From contig NC_084807.1 in NCBI RefSeq assembly GCF_963583255.1, forward strand, positions 26,294,381-26,358,380: a DNA stretch of 64,000 bases, in the 5' to 3' direction. The stretch comes from Pyrus communis (lineage: Eukaryota; Streptophyta; Magnoliopsida; Rosales; Rosaceae). Positions 47,446 to 58,588 of this stretch are shown here, in pieces (position 1 is the stretch's first letter; the number at the start of each line of letters is the position of its first letter). The position numbers and the translations under genes are program-made. The notes under the pieces are model-generated. The model saw nothing but the letters and a program-made list of their open reading frames with translations. It was not told the DNA's origin and made no database searches.

Positions 47446-48666
47446 TCATGAGTAGCTATTTCCTTTTGAAGCATCATCCTGGCTGAGCTGTGAAGCTACA
47501 AACTTGTCCAGCGCTCGCCAATCAGTCAGCTGATCTACTGCTCGCTGATGATCGTCATTACTACTGTTACCATAGACTACACCTTGAAAGTTTTGGTCTT
47601 GATCCGATGACTGAAAAGTGCAAGTGTGGTTAATGTCGATACTATATGCATGAGGTGCCATGGAGTTGGAGCTGCTTACAGCTGTGGCTGATGATGATTG
47701 AACTAGTTTCGGGCTTCCAAGAAGAGGGAGCTGGAAGAAGTGCTCATGGGGAACCTGGAAGGGCAAGTGATCAAGCTCTTTCTTGCATGGATAATTAGGA
47801 AGGTGGTGGTATGGCACCATGTTCATGTTCATAGAGCTAGAATTGTGCCCTGGTGAGTCCAATTCTGGCATGAAGGAGACTTGGTCATCGTACCAACATG
47901 GTGACTCATTTTCACTCATCTTAATTCTCATGCTTGCAATTTTCTTCTTGAACACCCTACATACAACCCATCCTTCTTCCTGCTTCAATTGCACAAGAAT
48001 AGAGTATGAACACTGACCATTCAAAGTGTGCTCTCTTGTAAAAGTAATACAATACATGATCAGTGAAGATGGTACAAATATGACGGCATGTACAAATATG
48101 AGCAATTTAAATTCTTGCCTGTGGAGTTCCGTTTTCATCAGTTTCAAGGCGGTATTCATGCATAATCCAATCGGACTTTTGACCATTTGGGGCTCGACCC
48201 TTATAAAACACTAAGGTTTTCCGCATGCCAATTAAGTCATGCTTTGAATAAATGGCCTTGTCTCTTCCCGTGGCCTTCCAAAACCCTGCAGCGGTGGCTC
48301 TATTTGTTCGAGTTCCAGTAGGATACTTCTTATCTTTATGGCTAAAAAAGTACCATTCGTTTTGTTCTTCTGTCCCTATTCTGCATAGTTCTGTACTTCC
48401 AAGTTTATGTAACCGAGATATTAGTAGTTGTCCATATGAAATGCATTCTTGATTAGATAAACTGAAGTGACACCAATATTTTGATTGTGATAATGTTTAT
48501 ATATACCTTGAAGATCCCATGGCTCAATTTTATAGAGGTCGACATCTTTAATAACATCAAGGTCAATCCTTCTTGAAGTAACCTTCTTCCTGAGGTAGTA
48601 ATCAACAAGTTCTTCATCCGTCGGATGGAACCGAAAACCAGGGGGAACGTGTGAAAAAGTTTCCAT
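47446..48666 (-). CDS. VND: VND-type NAC transcription factor (xylem vessel differentiation)
   Basis: A nuclear DNA-binding regulator of the family that switches on secondary-wall and vessel genes. Three exons on the minus strand: 48666-48507, 48390-48119, 47979-47446, giving 321 aa. The NAC domain (about 1-160) shows subdomain [19 protein letters not shown] (8-25), B-C '[17 protein letters not shown]', D '[48 protein letters not shown]', and E '[12 protein letters not shown]'. The C-terminal part has two VND hallmarks: [11 protein letters not shown] (LP box) and [18 protein letters not shown] (WQ-type motif) near the end. By memory it is closest to the VND4-VND6 branch. The protein stops soon after the WQ-type motif and seems shorter than VND4. 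Intron 1 is GT-AG; intron 2 appears to start with GC (CAG|GCAAGA). Confidence 0.93.
47980..48118 (-). other. GC-AG intron 2 of the VND gene
   Basis: On the minus strand exon 2 ends ACTCCACAG and the intron begins GCAAGAATTT; it ends TTGAAGCAG before GAAGAAGGATGG. Joining at this point restores the conserved [12 protein letters not shown] sequence with no shift. No GT donor close by would do so. The remaining donor bases (CAG|GCAAGA) are strong, as is usual for GC donors. Confidence 0.82.
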
Positions 48667-50474
48667 ATTGTCCAGCTTTTGGTCTTCGGTCCTGAAAATT
48701 ATTTGTCATACTGATCATATAGGCATGCATGCAAGTAAAGTTTCATCCTGAAACAATATTCAATCAAGTGTAAATTGTGCCAAACACAACCCTAAAGAAT
48801 CACCTCAATGGAATTTAACTTCCGTTATTAAGTGTACTTTAGCCCTAATCAAATACGTGTGCATCCAAATTGTGATATCTTGCTTCAAAGTTCAATGTCA
48901 AACTCAATCAAAGTATTCACATTACTAAAATCTGTACTTCATTTCACCCAGAGGTCTTTAATTAACCATAAAAGTTTTAGCATGAAGGAGTCCCTGGCTA
49001 TTTTCTGCTAATTATCCAGAAGCCTACAAATCTAAGAATTGCATATACAGATTGTAAATTTTTTAAAACCGATGTTAGCCTGTATAGGAATTAAGTTCAT
49101 CTTGTCCTGTCAGTACACGATACATTTGCAACATTTTCTTTGTAAGGAATCAGTGGCGACTTGTTTTGTCTGATTTTTAACAAAAAAATAAGCTCGATCG
49201 GATGAGTGACAACTGGGATCGTTTGATGCTTCTGAAACTTAATTATTGAACTACTGCCTAATTAACTAAAAGTTCATTTGACCTAATGTGGGAAAATATC
49301 AATTGTGAAGGTGATAATGAAAAGTGGCAATGCAATCATGAATGTTCAAAAATTGGATGAACGAACTCGTGAAAAAAAAGGGTTCTTTTTGGGGAGTTCA
49401 TTGTCAATGCTATATAATTCACGCGAAATATATTCTGATGGAGAAAATGATGCTTCAGATCATCCTGGCAATAAAGCATGTGGAGAAATCCTTTTCCTGT
49501 ATGATGATTATATATACTTCTGATAATAGATCTTGGTGCAGGCAAGAAACATGAAAGAAGTCAAAATAACATCATTCCACATAGGTTCTACTTTACTAAA
49601 ATTGTTGATGGAGTCAGAAGGTCGATGAGAAACTAGATCATGTAAAAAAGGAAAGCCAGATTTTTGCTTTTTTGGGATTGGTTGATGAAGAACATGCTTC
49701 TACCCTAGCTGCAAACACTCTAACTTCAAGATCCATATAATATTGATAAGCTAATACGCAAATTAAGAATTCAACTCAAGAATACTTGAACAAAGAAGTA
49801 GAATTTCATGAAGAGGGAGAGGGAGAGGGAGAGAGAGAGAACTTACAGGACAGCAACAAAAGTCTCTAGCTTTGCAGTCCGCAGATCTGATCGGTTGTGT
49901 GTTAATCTTCCTCACAGCTTCAAACTATTATAGGAGCTCATAGATATCAGGTAAGAAACAAGGACAGCCAAGCAGAACATGTCAGTGATTTATAAGATTT
50001 ATATCAGTACTGCCCTCGGGAATTGCACACGAACTTGTTTTCTGGTCCCCAAAAACTGTAGTGTGTCGACTTGTCGGGATTATTTGGATCCCGAGAAAAT
50101 AAGAAAGACAGGCCAAGAAAATGGAAGAGTTGAGGAATGGAAGAAGAGAGACCAAGTAGGGTTAAATAATAACAAAACCCCTTAAAACAAAGATATAGCT
50201 TCTGGTTAATGTCTTAGGCTTTCATTGTCATGTCTCTCACTGTCGAGAAAAGCTAGATTGCGGGGAAAGATTAGGCCGGGAAAAAAGGGTGGCGCAAAAC
50301 TGGCTGATCAAACAGGAAGCAAAGCTCTTTCGCTACTGCCACCTCTACCCGCCACTGATAGTGATAGAGACCGAAACCCTAATCAACCCCATATATGTAT
50401 ATATCTATATATATACACAATATTGTTTGTCTTTATGAGCTAGCTAGGTCACTATGCCAGTGACAAAGATTGTC

Positions 50475-50478
<4 letters not shown>
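48667..50478. other. upstream region of the VND gene
   Basis: About 1.8 kb without another gene. A GA-rich tract (gagagggagagggag...) lies at about 49815-49842 and may belong to the leader. A second GC-richer, leader-like stretch spans 49980-50400. The transcription start is unknown. Confidence 0.35.

Positions 50479-50511
<33 letters not shown>
50479..50511. repeat. (AG)n microsatellite
   Basis: About 16 AG units upstream of the VND gene; likely length-variable between individuals. Confidence 0.9.
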
Positions 50512-50513
<2 letters not shown>

Positions 50514-52484
50514 TGAGGAATTTGAGATCAAGAACAAGAAAGATATATGAGAGCTAGGGATATAATGATGACGTATTGCAACAGCCACCAGCCAAAAAGT
50601 CACAAACAAATGTGGCATGGTGGCCCTAGCATCTACTCTAGCCTATTCTCAGTCCCTACCATTTACTTACACCCCTCGATCATCCTTCTTTTTTCAACTC
50701 TCAACTCCAATAAATTTACGATCATGATCATGGTGTTGTGCTGCGTCCATGTGAGTCGTGACCCATGGTTTCTTGCAAGTTTCTATACATTTTTCTCGGG
50801 GTTACGACACATGGAATTGGATAACTAGTAATTGGCTCTAGGGTTTTACTGATCTTTCTTATTATTAGGTTTGTTTTCAGTTGTGTTAATTATAACTTCC
50901 ATAATTAAAAGTAGAAATTAAATAGGGCTAAATTTTGCAACAATCATGGACGATTAATTCAAAGTGTTGTTGAAGAAATTATTAATTCTCCAACATACAT
51001 TGTACTTAATTATGGTGTTGTTCATCACATATAAATTACAATAACGGATTTGGGTGCGTGATTAATTATTTCTAGAACATGGTTAGCATACGTTTGATGA
51101 TGTAATGCGTGTTTAGCCTATTTAACATGTATTTTTTAGATTCGAAAAATTCTACATTGTACTGGTGCATTAAATGGCTAGATTTACATTTGTGAATTTT
51201 TTTAACCTAACTCTAGCTAATTGTTCAAACATTAGTGTCTCTTATGCACTGGTATATTGCAGACAAACCTCAAATTAAAAAATGAAACTTAAAGTTGATG
51301 AAACCGATGGTGAAATTAGCACTCCCATACCAAATACTCACAGACTTCCCCTTACAAACCCTAGTCCTATAATAACATATTCTACTGAGATCAGCAGACT
51401 TGCTCGTGACCTATACGCTTCCATTGTCATCATTATACGCGGTCTTAAAATATCTACCTATGGTCCTATACGTTCTTCATCAGCTGAGTCGACCGTAACG
51501 AAGCTCGAGCCCCGTTCTAACAGCGTCCTCTCCTTCCCTGTTCCATCGAAAAAGGAAGGCCTGCATCGGTGGCAACTTTCTACTTAACTAACGTTGTTCT
51601 ATATTCTTTCGCATTGACGGTGTTGTTAGTTTGGGTTTCTGCACGAGTGGTTTTCCAGAAGAGAAGTGGGACCCAGTAACCGACGTCTAACATCCGGAAC
51701 GAGACATTCCTCCAAATGGCTTCTTTAGCCGGCGGAGTTGAGCGGAGCTGAGCTGAGCGGAGTCGAAGGGGACCGAGAGTGTTGAGGAAGGTTTTGGAGG
51801 AATTGGGATGAGTAAAGTAAAGGGAGGCAAGTGTGGTGGGATGTGGGGCCCAATGGGGAGGGGAATGATGACCTGGACGGCTTAGCAATCCGGCGTGGGC
51901 TAGCCACTATCATTGAGCTCGCAAGTTGAGGCAGGGACGACGGAGGGGAGAGGTGTCTTTTGCTGAGTTGTGTCTTTGGGTCCCTGCTCGCGTGGTCCAC
52001 TTGGTAGGCCCTCCCGTCCACAGGCCTTACTGGGTCCTACTGTTGGGTTTATAGAATGAGCACACTTCTCTTCCCTCTCAGACTCAGCAGTCAGCGACCT
52101 GCTCCCCTCGCAATGCAACCCAGAAGCATGGAAAAATATCAACCACGTGCGTGCGTGCATTGGCAGTTAGGGTTTGTGTAAGCCACGACAAACTTCCTTA
52201 GAATAGTTATTTCAAACCAATTACGTACTTATTTAATTATTTGCATGAGAATTTATTGTGAGGTTATTCTAGATCAATTGCACATTGTTTTATATATATA
52301 ACAATGTATAATCAGTTCAGTGTATTACCGCAATAAAATCTGGTTGTTTGAAAATTCTCGTGTGTAGTTCGTTCAAGATATTATTATGCAAAAAAAAAAA
52401 AAAAACAAATCAAACGATATAAATTTATATGAAAAAAAAAAAATCAAATGATAAATTTATATTAAAAAATCAAATGATATAAAC
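50512..52484. other. intergenic; unassigned reading frame 51282-51587
   Basis: Mostly spacer. One plus-strand frame, 51282-51587 (101 aa, starting MKLKVDETDGE), lies in GC-richer DNA and has mixed composition, but I recognise no domain. The following 51600-52180 is GC-rich with frequent ggacc and ggccc words. No gene is called. Confidence 0.25.
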
Positions 52485-52720
52485 TTTTTTGGTAACATAA
52501 GGGGTGGATCACCCAAAAAACTAACTCAAAGAATTATTACAGATAATTTGAGTCTTAGGAACTCCCATCATGTCATCAAATAATCAAGTTCGAATCCAAT
52601 CAGGAGAATTATCAAAATAATGGTAACGAATGTTCATATTATAGCTCCAATTGACAATGTCATCTACCACCATGTTCTTCTCTCGGTAAACATGCACTAC
52701 CTCGCAATCGACTATGCATG
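52485..52720 (-). pseudogene. LINE 3' remnant, RNase H-like tail
   Basis: The minus-strand frame reads HVYREKNMVVDDIVNWS, which matches the HxxREaNxvADxLAn pattern at the end of the RNase H-like (RVT_3) domain of plant LINEs. It is followed by NSPDWIRT, an in-frame stop, then LFDDMMGVPKTQ, which is also in family style. A short 3' tail with gtaccaaaaaa-type end lies near 52485-52495. Nothing of the reverse transcriptase is left here. Confidence 0.65.
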
Positions 52721-53429
52721 TCATTAGTTATCTACACTAATCAATAATATTGACAAGAGAATGAAAGCCAATATCATATTATTAATTAACTTAACCACAA
52801 TAACGAAATTCATCTCCACACATAATCTTGATATAAATTTATATGATCATAAAGATGGCTATTCAGTTTGATATATGGTCACTCGTACTTAAATTGTATT
52901 ACAAAAATTGAGATTAAAATACTAAAAAGTGAAACATACATTACTCTTTGTAGAATGGAAGTAGGTAGTATAAAATAGAGGTGAGGGATTTGAGTATTAA
53001 TGTAGGTCCCGTATTTTTCATGATGACGGATGAGAAACATCATTGTTCCGTCCGAACGTTTTCGGTGGAAGGTCCATTGTTACATCGACGTGTCGCCATT
53101 TGGGTGGCTGAACTTGTCCGCAACCAATAAGAATGCGGCTTCCTTAATACTCTTTGGGCCCCACTTGTATGTCATCTAATCCTATGCCAACGTCTCAAGG
53201 TCCCACCTCGTATAAACCACAGATTTGGAGGGGTCCCACGTAGTTGTTGTTTTAATTTAATTTGTGAAAATAATTTTGCTAAATTTTGTAAATTATATGC
53301 AATGTTTATTGATGGTTAAATTATTAGGTAAGTTTTGATTAATGTGTTTATTTTTATTGGTGATACATCACATAATTTGTAAACTTAGTTTATTTAATAT
53401 TACTCTTACAAAACAACATGGATTACACA
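52721..53429. other. intergenic, nothing recognised
   Basis: Spacer. The part 53030-53245 is GC-richer with ggtcccac and gggcccc words like other promoter-like patches in the window, but has no coding continuation. Confidence 0.3.
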
Positions 53430-53498
53430 CATACATACATACATACATACATACATACATACATACATACATGCATGCATATATATATATATATATAT
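53430..53498. repeat. compound microsatellite (ACAT)n-(AT)n
   Basis: About ten ACAT units run to about 53471, then atgcatgc, then (AT)n at 53480-53498. This sits 20 bp left of a Cassandra solo LTR. Confidence 0.9.
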
Positions 53499-53517
53499 GG
53501 ATAAATTAGGTTCTCAT

Positions 53518-53811
53518 TGTCACATTCTGGCCCGGGCCCCTACCACATTCCGGGCTCGACTCCGCCATAGCATGATATTATCCGTTTTGGACCCCTACCA
53601 CGCCCTCACGGTTTTGTTTTTGGGAACTCACGAGCGACTTCCCAGTGGGTCACCCATCCTAGGATTGTTCTCTCGCGCTACTCGCTTAACTTTAGAGTTC
53701 CGATGGAATCCGAAGCCAGTGAGCTCCCAAAAGGCCTCATGCTAAGTAGAGATGAGAATATATATATAAGGCTTACAAGATCTACACCACTGGGCGATGT
53801 GGGATGTTACA
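53518..53811 (-). mobile_element. Cassandra solo LTR, diverged
   Basis: A single LTR of 294 bp in reverse orientation (TGTCACATTCTGG...GGGATGTTACA) with many substitutions and small length changes against the 35323 copy. CTCAT is duplicated at 53513-53517 and 53812-53816. By sequence decay this appears to be the oldest Cassandra copy in the window. Confidence 0.88.
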
Positions 53812-53816
53812 CTCAT

Positions 53817-54679
53817 CCCTCAATTTTCTTTCTCATTAATTGAAACCTTATTTCTTTTTCATTTTTGATCAAGGTCTTGACTAATTTACATGTCATTTTT
53901 TAAATATTTAAATTATTTACAAATCATGATTATTTGTCAATTTTAAAAATGAAAAACTTATTAATCATTTCCATATATATCTTTTTGTCTTTTTTTTCAT
54001 ATATTTTTATTTCTAATTTGTACCTTTTTTTAATTTGTACCAGTATTCTTTTTAGTTTTAATTTGTACCCACAATTTTAAATTTTAATATGTACCCATAT
54101 TTTTTATTTAATTTGTACCCATATTACTGGATAAAAAGCAAAAGAAATCGCTGTTAAACCAACTCTAATTCAGAGAGTATTGTAAGCTATTGAATGGAAT
54201 GAAATAGGAAGGGATTGACGTTTCAATGTTGGATATATAGAGCATCTACAAAGAGTTTTATAAATTTGTATTAGTAAACGCGAGGATGGATAAGCATATA
54301 AAATTATTGTTAAAACTCTCGGTACTGTTCACTTTCAACGAAAATGACATATTTACTCAAAAAAGTCACTCATGGTACTATTCACTTACAACACATTTTT
54401 GTCATTTTGATTAAAACTCAAAGTTTTCAAGCCCTTTTCATTAGTTTTCCTAAAAATGTAACCTTTACATTTTCATGTAGTCAAATAAACATTAAACATA
54501 TTCTTAGTAATGCAAGTGAGACTAACTATTTAGACCAAATTTTGTAAACTAATAATGTGGTTGTTGATGATTGGATTATTACGTAGTGGTTTATTAACGT
54601 ATTTATTTTCTATTAATAACACATGACATAATTTGCAAGTTTGATCTAAAAAAGTTGGTATACTTAATATTATTCATTC
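53817..54679. other. intergenic with MITE-like piece 54300-54452
   Basis: The segment 54300-54452 carries the paired motif gtactgttcactttcaacg ... ggtactattcacttaca and inverted ends (attgttaaaactctc / gattaaaactcaaag). It is related to the inner element at 7400-7552. At 53990-54120 'tttgtaccNata' recurs five or more times. No gene. Confidence 0.4.
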
Positions 54680-54687
54680 TGTAAAAC

Positions 54688-55184
54688 CACTGTTCTAAAA
54701 ATCCCCGCCTAGCATTAGGCGGTTGGTCACTGCCTCGATTAATGCCTAGGCGTTTGAAAATTAAGAAAGGGCGCCTAGACCTGCTGAAGTGCCTGCCTAG
54801 ACCGCCTAGGCACTTGCTTAGCCCACCCAGACCCATCTAGGTTGCGACTCACTTAGATAAAAAATAGATAACTTTTATTTTGCATTTCATTTTTGCAATA
54901 AATTGTAAAAGACTTGTTGAATACTTAAATGAATACACATTATATGCGTGTGCTCCATGTTTTCATTATGTTCCAATACTTCCTAATATGTATGTCATTT
55001 TATTTTGTAGTTTATAATGAAATTATATATATATTTTAAGTATAAACAAACACTTATTTACACGAAATATAATAGATTTACTTAAATCTGCCTAGTCCAC
55101 CTAGGCACCCGCCTAGTCCACCTAGGCACCCGCCTAGGCCCCAGCTCACTGCTCGACTAACACCTAGCGTCTTTTAGAACTTTG
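54688..55184. mobile_element. non-autonomous hAT transposon, 497 bp
   Basis: The 8-bp target duplication TGTAAAAC (54680-54687 and 55185-55192) is perfect. The left end CACTGTTCTAAAAATCC matches the complement of the right end, CAAAGTTCTAAAAGACG. Both subterminal parts are crowded with gcctaggc/ccgcctag words (for example 54743-54750, 54794-54801, 55098-55105, 55131-55138). They are likely transposase-binding repeats that allow a strong hairpin. No coding sequence. Confidence 0.82.
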
Positions 55185-55192
55185 TGTAAAAC

Positions 55193-56502
55193 AATGTTGC
55201 ATGCAAGTTTCATCTAATTGTGAGGTTACTTCCTCTACAAAAATGGGGTACTTGGTTGGTCCATATTTGATGTCTCGTGCTGTGTTTTCCCAATGTTTTG
55301 CCACAATTCGTCAAAAAATTAGTAAGAAAAATAAAAGATAAGCGGGCAAATTTGTGAATGTGACGCATGGTTGACAACTTTTGGGCATATGCACGCACGA
55401 AAACACATATTAGCGACAATTGAGTGGTTTATGATTCAAAATAAGGATTATGTTTTTAGTGTTTTGAGATCACTTTATTTAGAAACACAATGTATAAGTC
55501 TTACCTAAAAAAATTAGATAATTACAAAACAGGTGAATATATGATTGCATTTTCGTTATTATGTCACCTCGAAAATTGTAATGACTATTATTACCATGAT
55601 CATGTGAATAAGAAATCGGAACAAATAAAGCTGGAATAGTGAAAGCTCAAATGATTAAGATTGTAATCCATGGTCACTGCATCTATATTCAAAATGATTA
55701 AGGATGTGGTTGGAAATGTTTTTCAAATGGGTGAAAGCGGTTTTGATGAAAATAATTTTGAAATCAATCCTTAATAAAAATGCAAATGAATTTTGAAAAA
55801 ACACTTGAAATGCTTTTGAAATCCAAAAAAAAAATTCACCAAAAACACTATCAATCATTTTAAAAGTACTTACAAATGAACTCTAATATTTTCATCACTT
55901 CACAAAGCAAAATTATGAACAACACAAGTCGCGTGGATTGTTTCACATGCTATAATAAGAGGGAACAATATAATTGATATGTCGCAGTTTTAAAATGTAT
56001 TAATAAAAAAAAAATCACGTGTTGTAATATTATTGAAATAGTAATATTGTGTGGCTGTATTTTGATCGAATACATGGCTGCTCGTTTTTAGCCGATTATG
56101 GAAAATTTTAGGGCATCTTGTATCTACACTCTCTTAAATCTCAAAATAATTTTGAGTCTCACCAGCTCAAACCCAATTTGATTTTACTTTGAGCCGCATT
56201 AAGGCCTTTTCTCTTTGTCAAGGGTGTTGATTTGATCACTCTGATTTTCTCCTTCTCGACTCGGTCTCATTTGATTGTTGCTTAGTTGTGGTGGGCTTTG
56301 CTGCTTATGCAACCAAGAAAAATAAAGAAATTCAGGATCACATCTTAATTTGGCAAGAACGAAAATTCTTTATTTCCATCAAGTAATTTTCGATACAATA
56401 ATCAAAGAAAAAAATTAAACAATTACTGTCAAATAAGTAGCTTAGATACATAATTATTCGTCCACGGCACAATTCATGCAATGGTATGATCAGATGTTAT
56501 GA
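55193..56502. other. intergenic; AT-rich MITE-like piece near 55690-55880
   Basis: Around 55690-55880 a fold-back-like AT-rich stretch occurs (ggaaatgtttttcaaatggg ... ttttaaaagtacttacaaatgaa). The stretch up to 56502 also contains the 3' flank of the PME gene. No gene seen. Confidence 0.3.
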
Positions 56503-58503
56503 TCAAAGGCCAGCAGTGAATGGCACATTTGTAGCAGGCAACCATGAGCCTCCAGCAATGAAATTATTCACAGTAAACTTCGATGCTTCTGAAGAACTAG
56601 TTATAACTCGATAACCACCCCACTTGACCCTTCCACTAGTAGGTGCACCTGGTCCAATGTTCTTGTATTCTCCATAATACAATGTCTTCAAAGCAAAATT
56701 ACCGCTCCACTCGAGCCACCCAGCTGGGTCAACCAGGGTGTCTAGGAAAGATTGCATAAACACTGTGCGTGAATACTCCTTCCATGGCCTACCCAAGAAT
56801 GTCTTGACTGAGCCGACAGACGATTTGAAGTCCGGTGCGGCCATGACACGCGAGTCGTGGATAGAAATGCCTGTGTTCTGGTTTGGGTCGGTTCGTCCCT
56901 GGGCTGTGATTGTGTTCTTTTGACCACTCATGGGCTTTCTTGCGTAAATCATGCAGTTTTGGAGAACCACAGCTGCGTTGCCAAAGATGAAGTCAACGGT
57001 GCCATAGACGTAGCAGTCTTTGTAGAACTGTCGTTGGGAGTGGGTGTAGAGTGTGTCTTGGTAGCCTTCGAAGCTGCAACGGTAGAAAACAGAGAGGTCG
57101 GCGCCTGATCGGAGGGCTACTGCTTGATGGTTCTCTGGACCAGCCGTGTTGCGGAATGTTATACCACGAGCAATGAAGCCTTCACCAGTTACCGCTGTAA
57201 TTACACCCAAAAGAATCAAAGATCTATAAATATGGATTTTTAAGATTAGACTAATATTTTCAAGAGAAAAACGATAGCGTTTTATTAGATGATTCAGACA
57301 AACATATGAACATAGCAACTTCACACACTTTTAATTGTTCTAGTGCAAGAGAATGAAAAACATATATAAAGTCGGTAGTGTTTAGTATAATTTGGGGGGT
57401 TAAAACATAAGAGAATATGAGTTACTTACCGATACACTGTTGACTATGTTATTTTGTGTGAGATAATAGAGTCAAATAAAGTTTTTTTTTTCTTCTTCTC
57501 TATTTACTTGTTTCTTTTGAAAACCAACACTTCACACCACCTTTATTATCTATTGAGACAATGTCAATGACGCCGCATTATTTTGACATTTCAATGACTT
57601 GTGACTTGAGATAGAGAGAAAGCGTCATGACTTACCAACAGTTCCAGAGTTGAAAGTTGTAGAACCACCTACAACACTGCGGCTGCCTGTGATAATGGTA
57701 TACCTCAACCCATCACCAAGTAGAAAAATATTCTTCAACTTGATATCAAGGTTCTCCTTATAAACCCCTCTCTTCACATGTATCACAAACCTCTTACTCC
57801 CACTCCTCTTCGCTGCAACATCCAACGCCTCTTTGATCGTCTTATAGTTCCCCGACCCATCTTTTGCAACCACTACATCCGCCGCAGGTGTCGACTGCAA
57901 CAGTTTCCTATCACCCGGTGACACCCAACTAGGAAAACCCTCCGTGTACAAATTTGTCACAGGTGGAACATTTGAGCTATTCCCGAGCGACAGAGTGTTA
58001 CTAATGAGCTTGGACACATTGTTGGACATAAGGGGAAACACAAAGTCCGAAACCCCAAGCTCCACGAACCCGGCCCGACATGTGTCAAGGTTTGTGAGGG
58101 CGGTGCTGAGCCAAGTTTGTGAGTCGTAGTCGGTGCATTTTATGGCAGGGTCTACAGTTTGGTTGAGGAGTTTGATGGTTTCTTCATAAAGGCTCAAACA
58201 GTCGGCCCATGCAGCCTTTTCTTTCTTGTTTCTGCACTTTTGCCCGAGCCACTTGTTGTGACTTTGGGCTTTGAGTGCTCTTTTCAATGCTACTTGGATT
58301 GCAAGTTTCTTGAAGTCGGATACTTTATTGGGGATGGAGAGAGATTTTTGGTCATGGGTCAATGTGTATTTGCAAGTATCAGGGTAGGGGGTTTTTTTGC
58401 ACCATGAATCTATGCCCGTGTTGAGAATGTTTGAAAGGGCTGGTGAGAAGAATAGAGCAAAGGAGACACAAAGGAAGAATGAACTAACTAGGTTTGTTGC
58501 CAT
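56503..58503 (-). CDS. PME: pectin methylesterase with N-terminal inhibitor-like pro-region (PMEI-PME)
   Basis: Removes methyl esters from wall homogalacturonan, altering stiffness and calcium binding. Two exons on the minus strand, 58503-57636 and 57194-56503, joined GT-AG within a codon, encode 519 aa. Residues 1-24 are a signal peptide. About 28-180 form the PMEI-like pro-region with the expected cysteines. RKLLQ near 203-207 is the usual subtilase processing site. The catalytic beta-helix starts about 215 (VVVAKDGSGNYKTIKEAL). Expected active-site residues are all visible: Q313 in QAVALR, Q335-D336 in QDTLY, D357 in DFIFGN, and R425 with W427 in LGRPW. Length and order are standard for type I/group 2 PMEs. 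The first ATG is used; it is directly followed by the hydrophobic signal. Confidence 0.96.
57195..57635 (-). other. intron of the PME gene
   Basis: A 441-nt intron with donor GTAAGT (complement of 57630-57635) and acceptor TTACAG (complement of 57195-57200). It is AT-rich and holds nothing recognisable. Confidence 0.9.
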
Positions 58504-58575
58504 TGATGAGCTTCTTCAGCCAATTTCTTTGCTGGGATTTTGTGAAGGTTTTGTGTTTTGGTGATCAGAAGTTGC

Positions 58576-58588
58576 TTATATATATAAA
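58576..58588 (-). promoter_or_regulatory. TATA box of the PME gene
   Basis: On the minus strand it reads TTTATATATATAA, about 75-85 bp upstream of the start codon at 58503. This leaves room for a leader of about 45-50 nt. Confidence 0.7.

Noticed and set aside
47980..48186. N-terminal extension of the last NAC exon ([18 protein letters not shown]...)
   Set aside because: This reads exon 2 in a wrong frame and then intron 2. The joined NAC frame is clearly another one.
57195..57324. Extension upstream of PME exon 2 (MKLLCSYVCLNHL...)
   Set aside because: It is intron sequence before the TTACAG acceptor; the conserved PME sequence begins at AVTGEGF.
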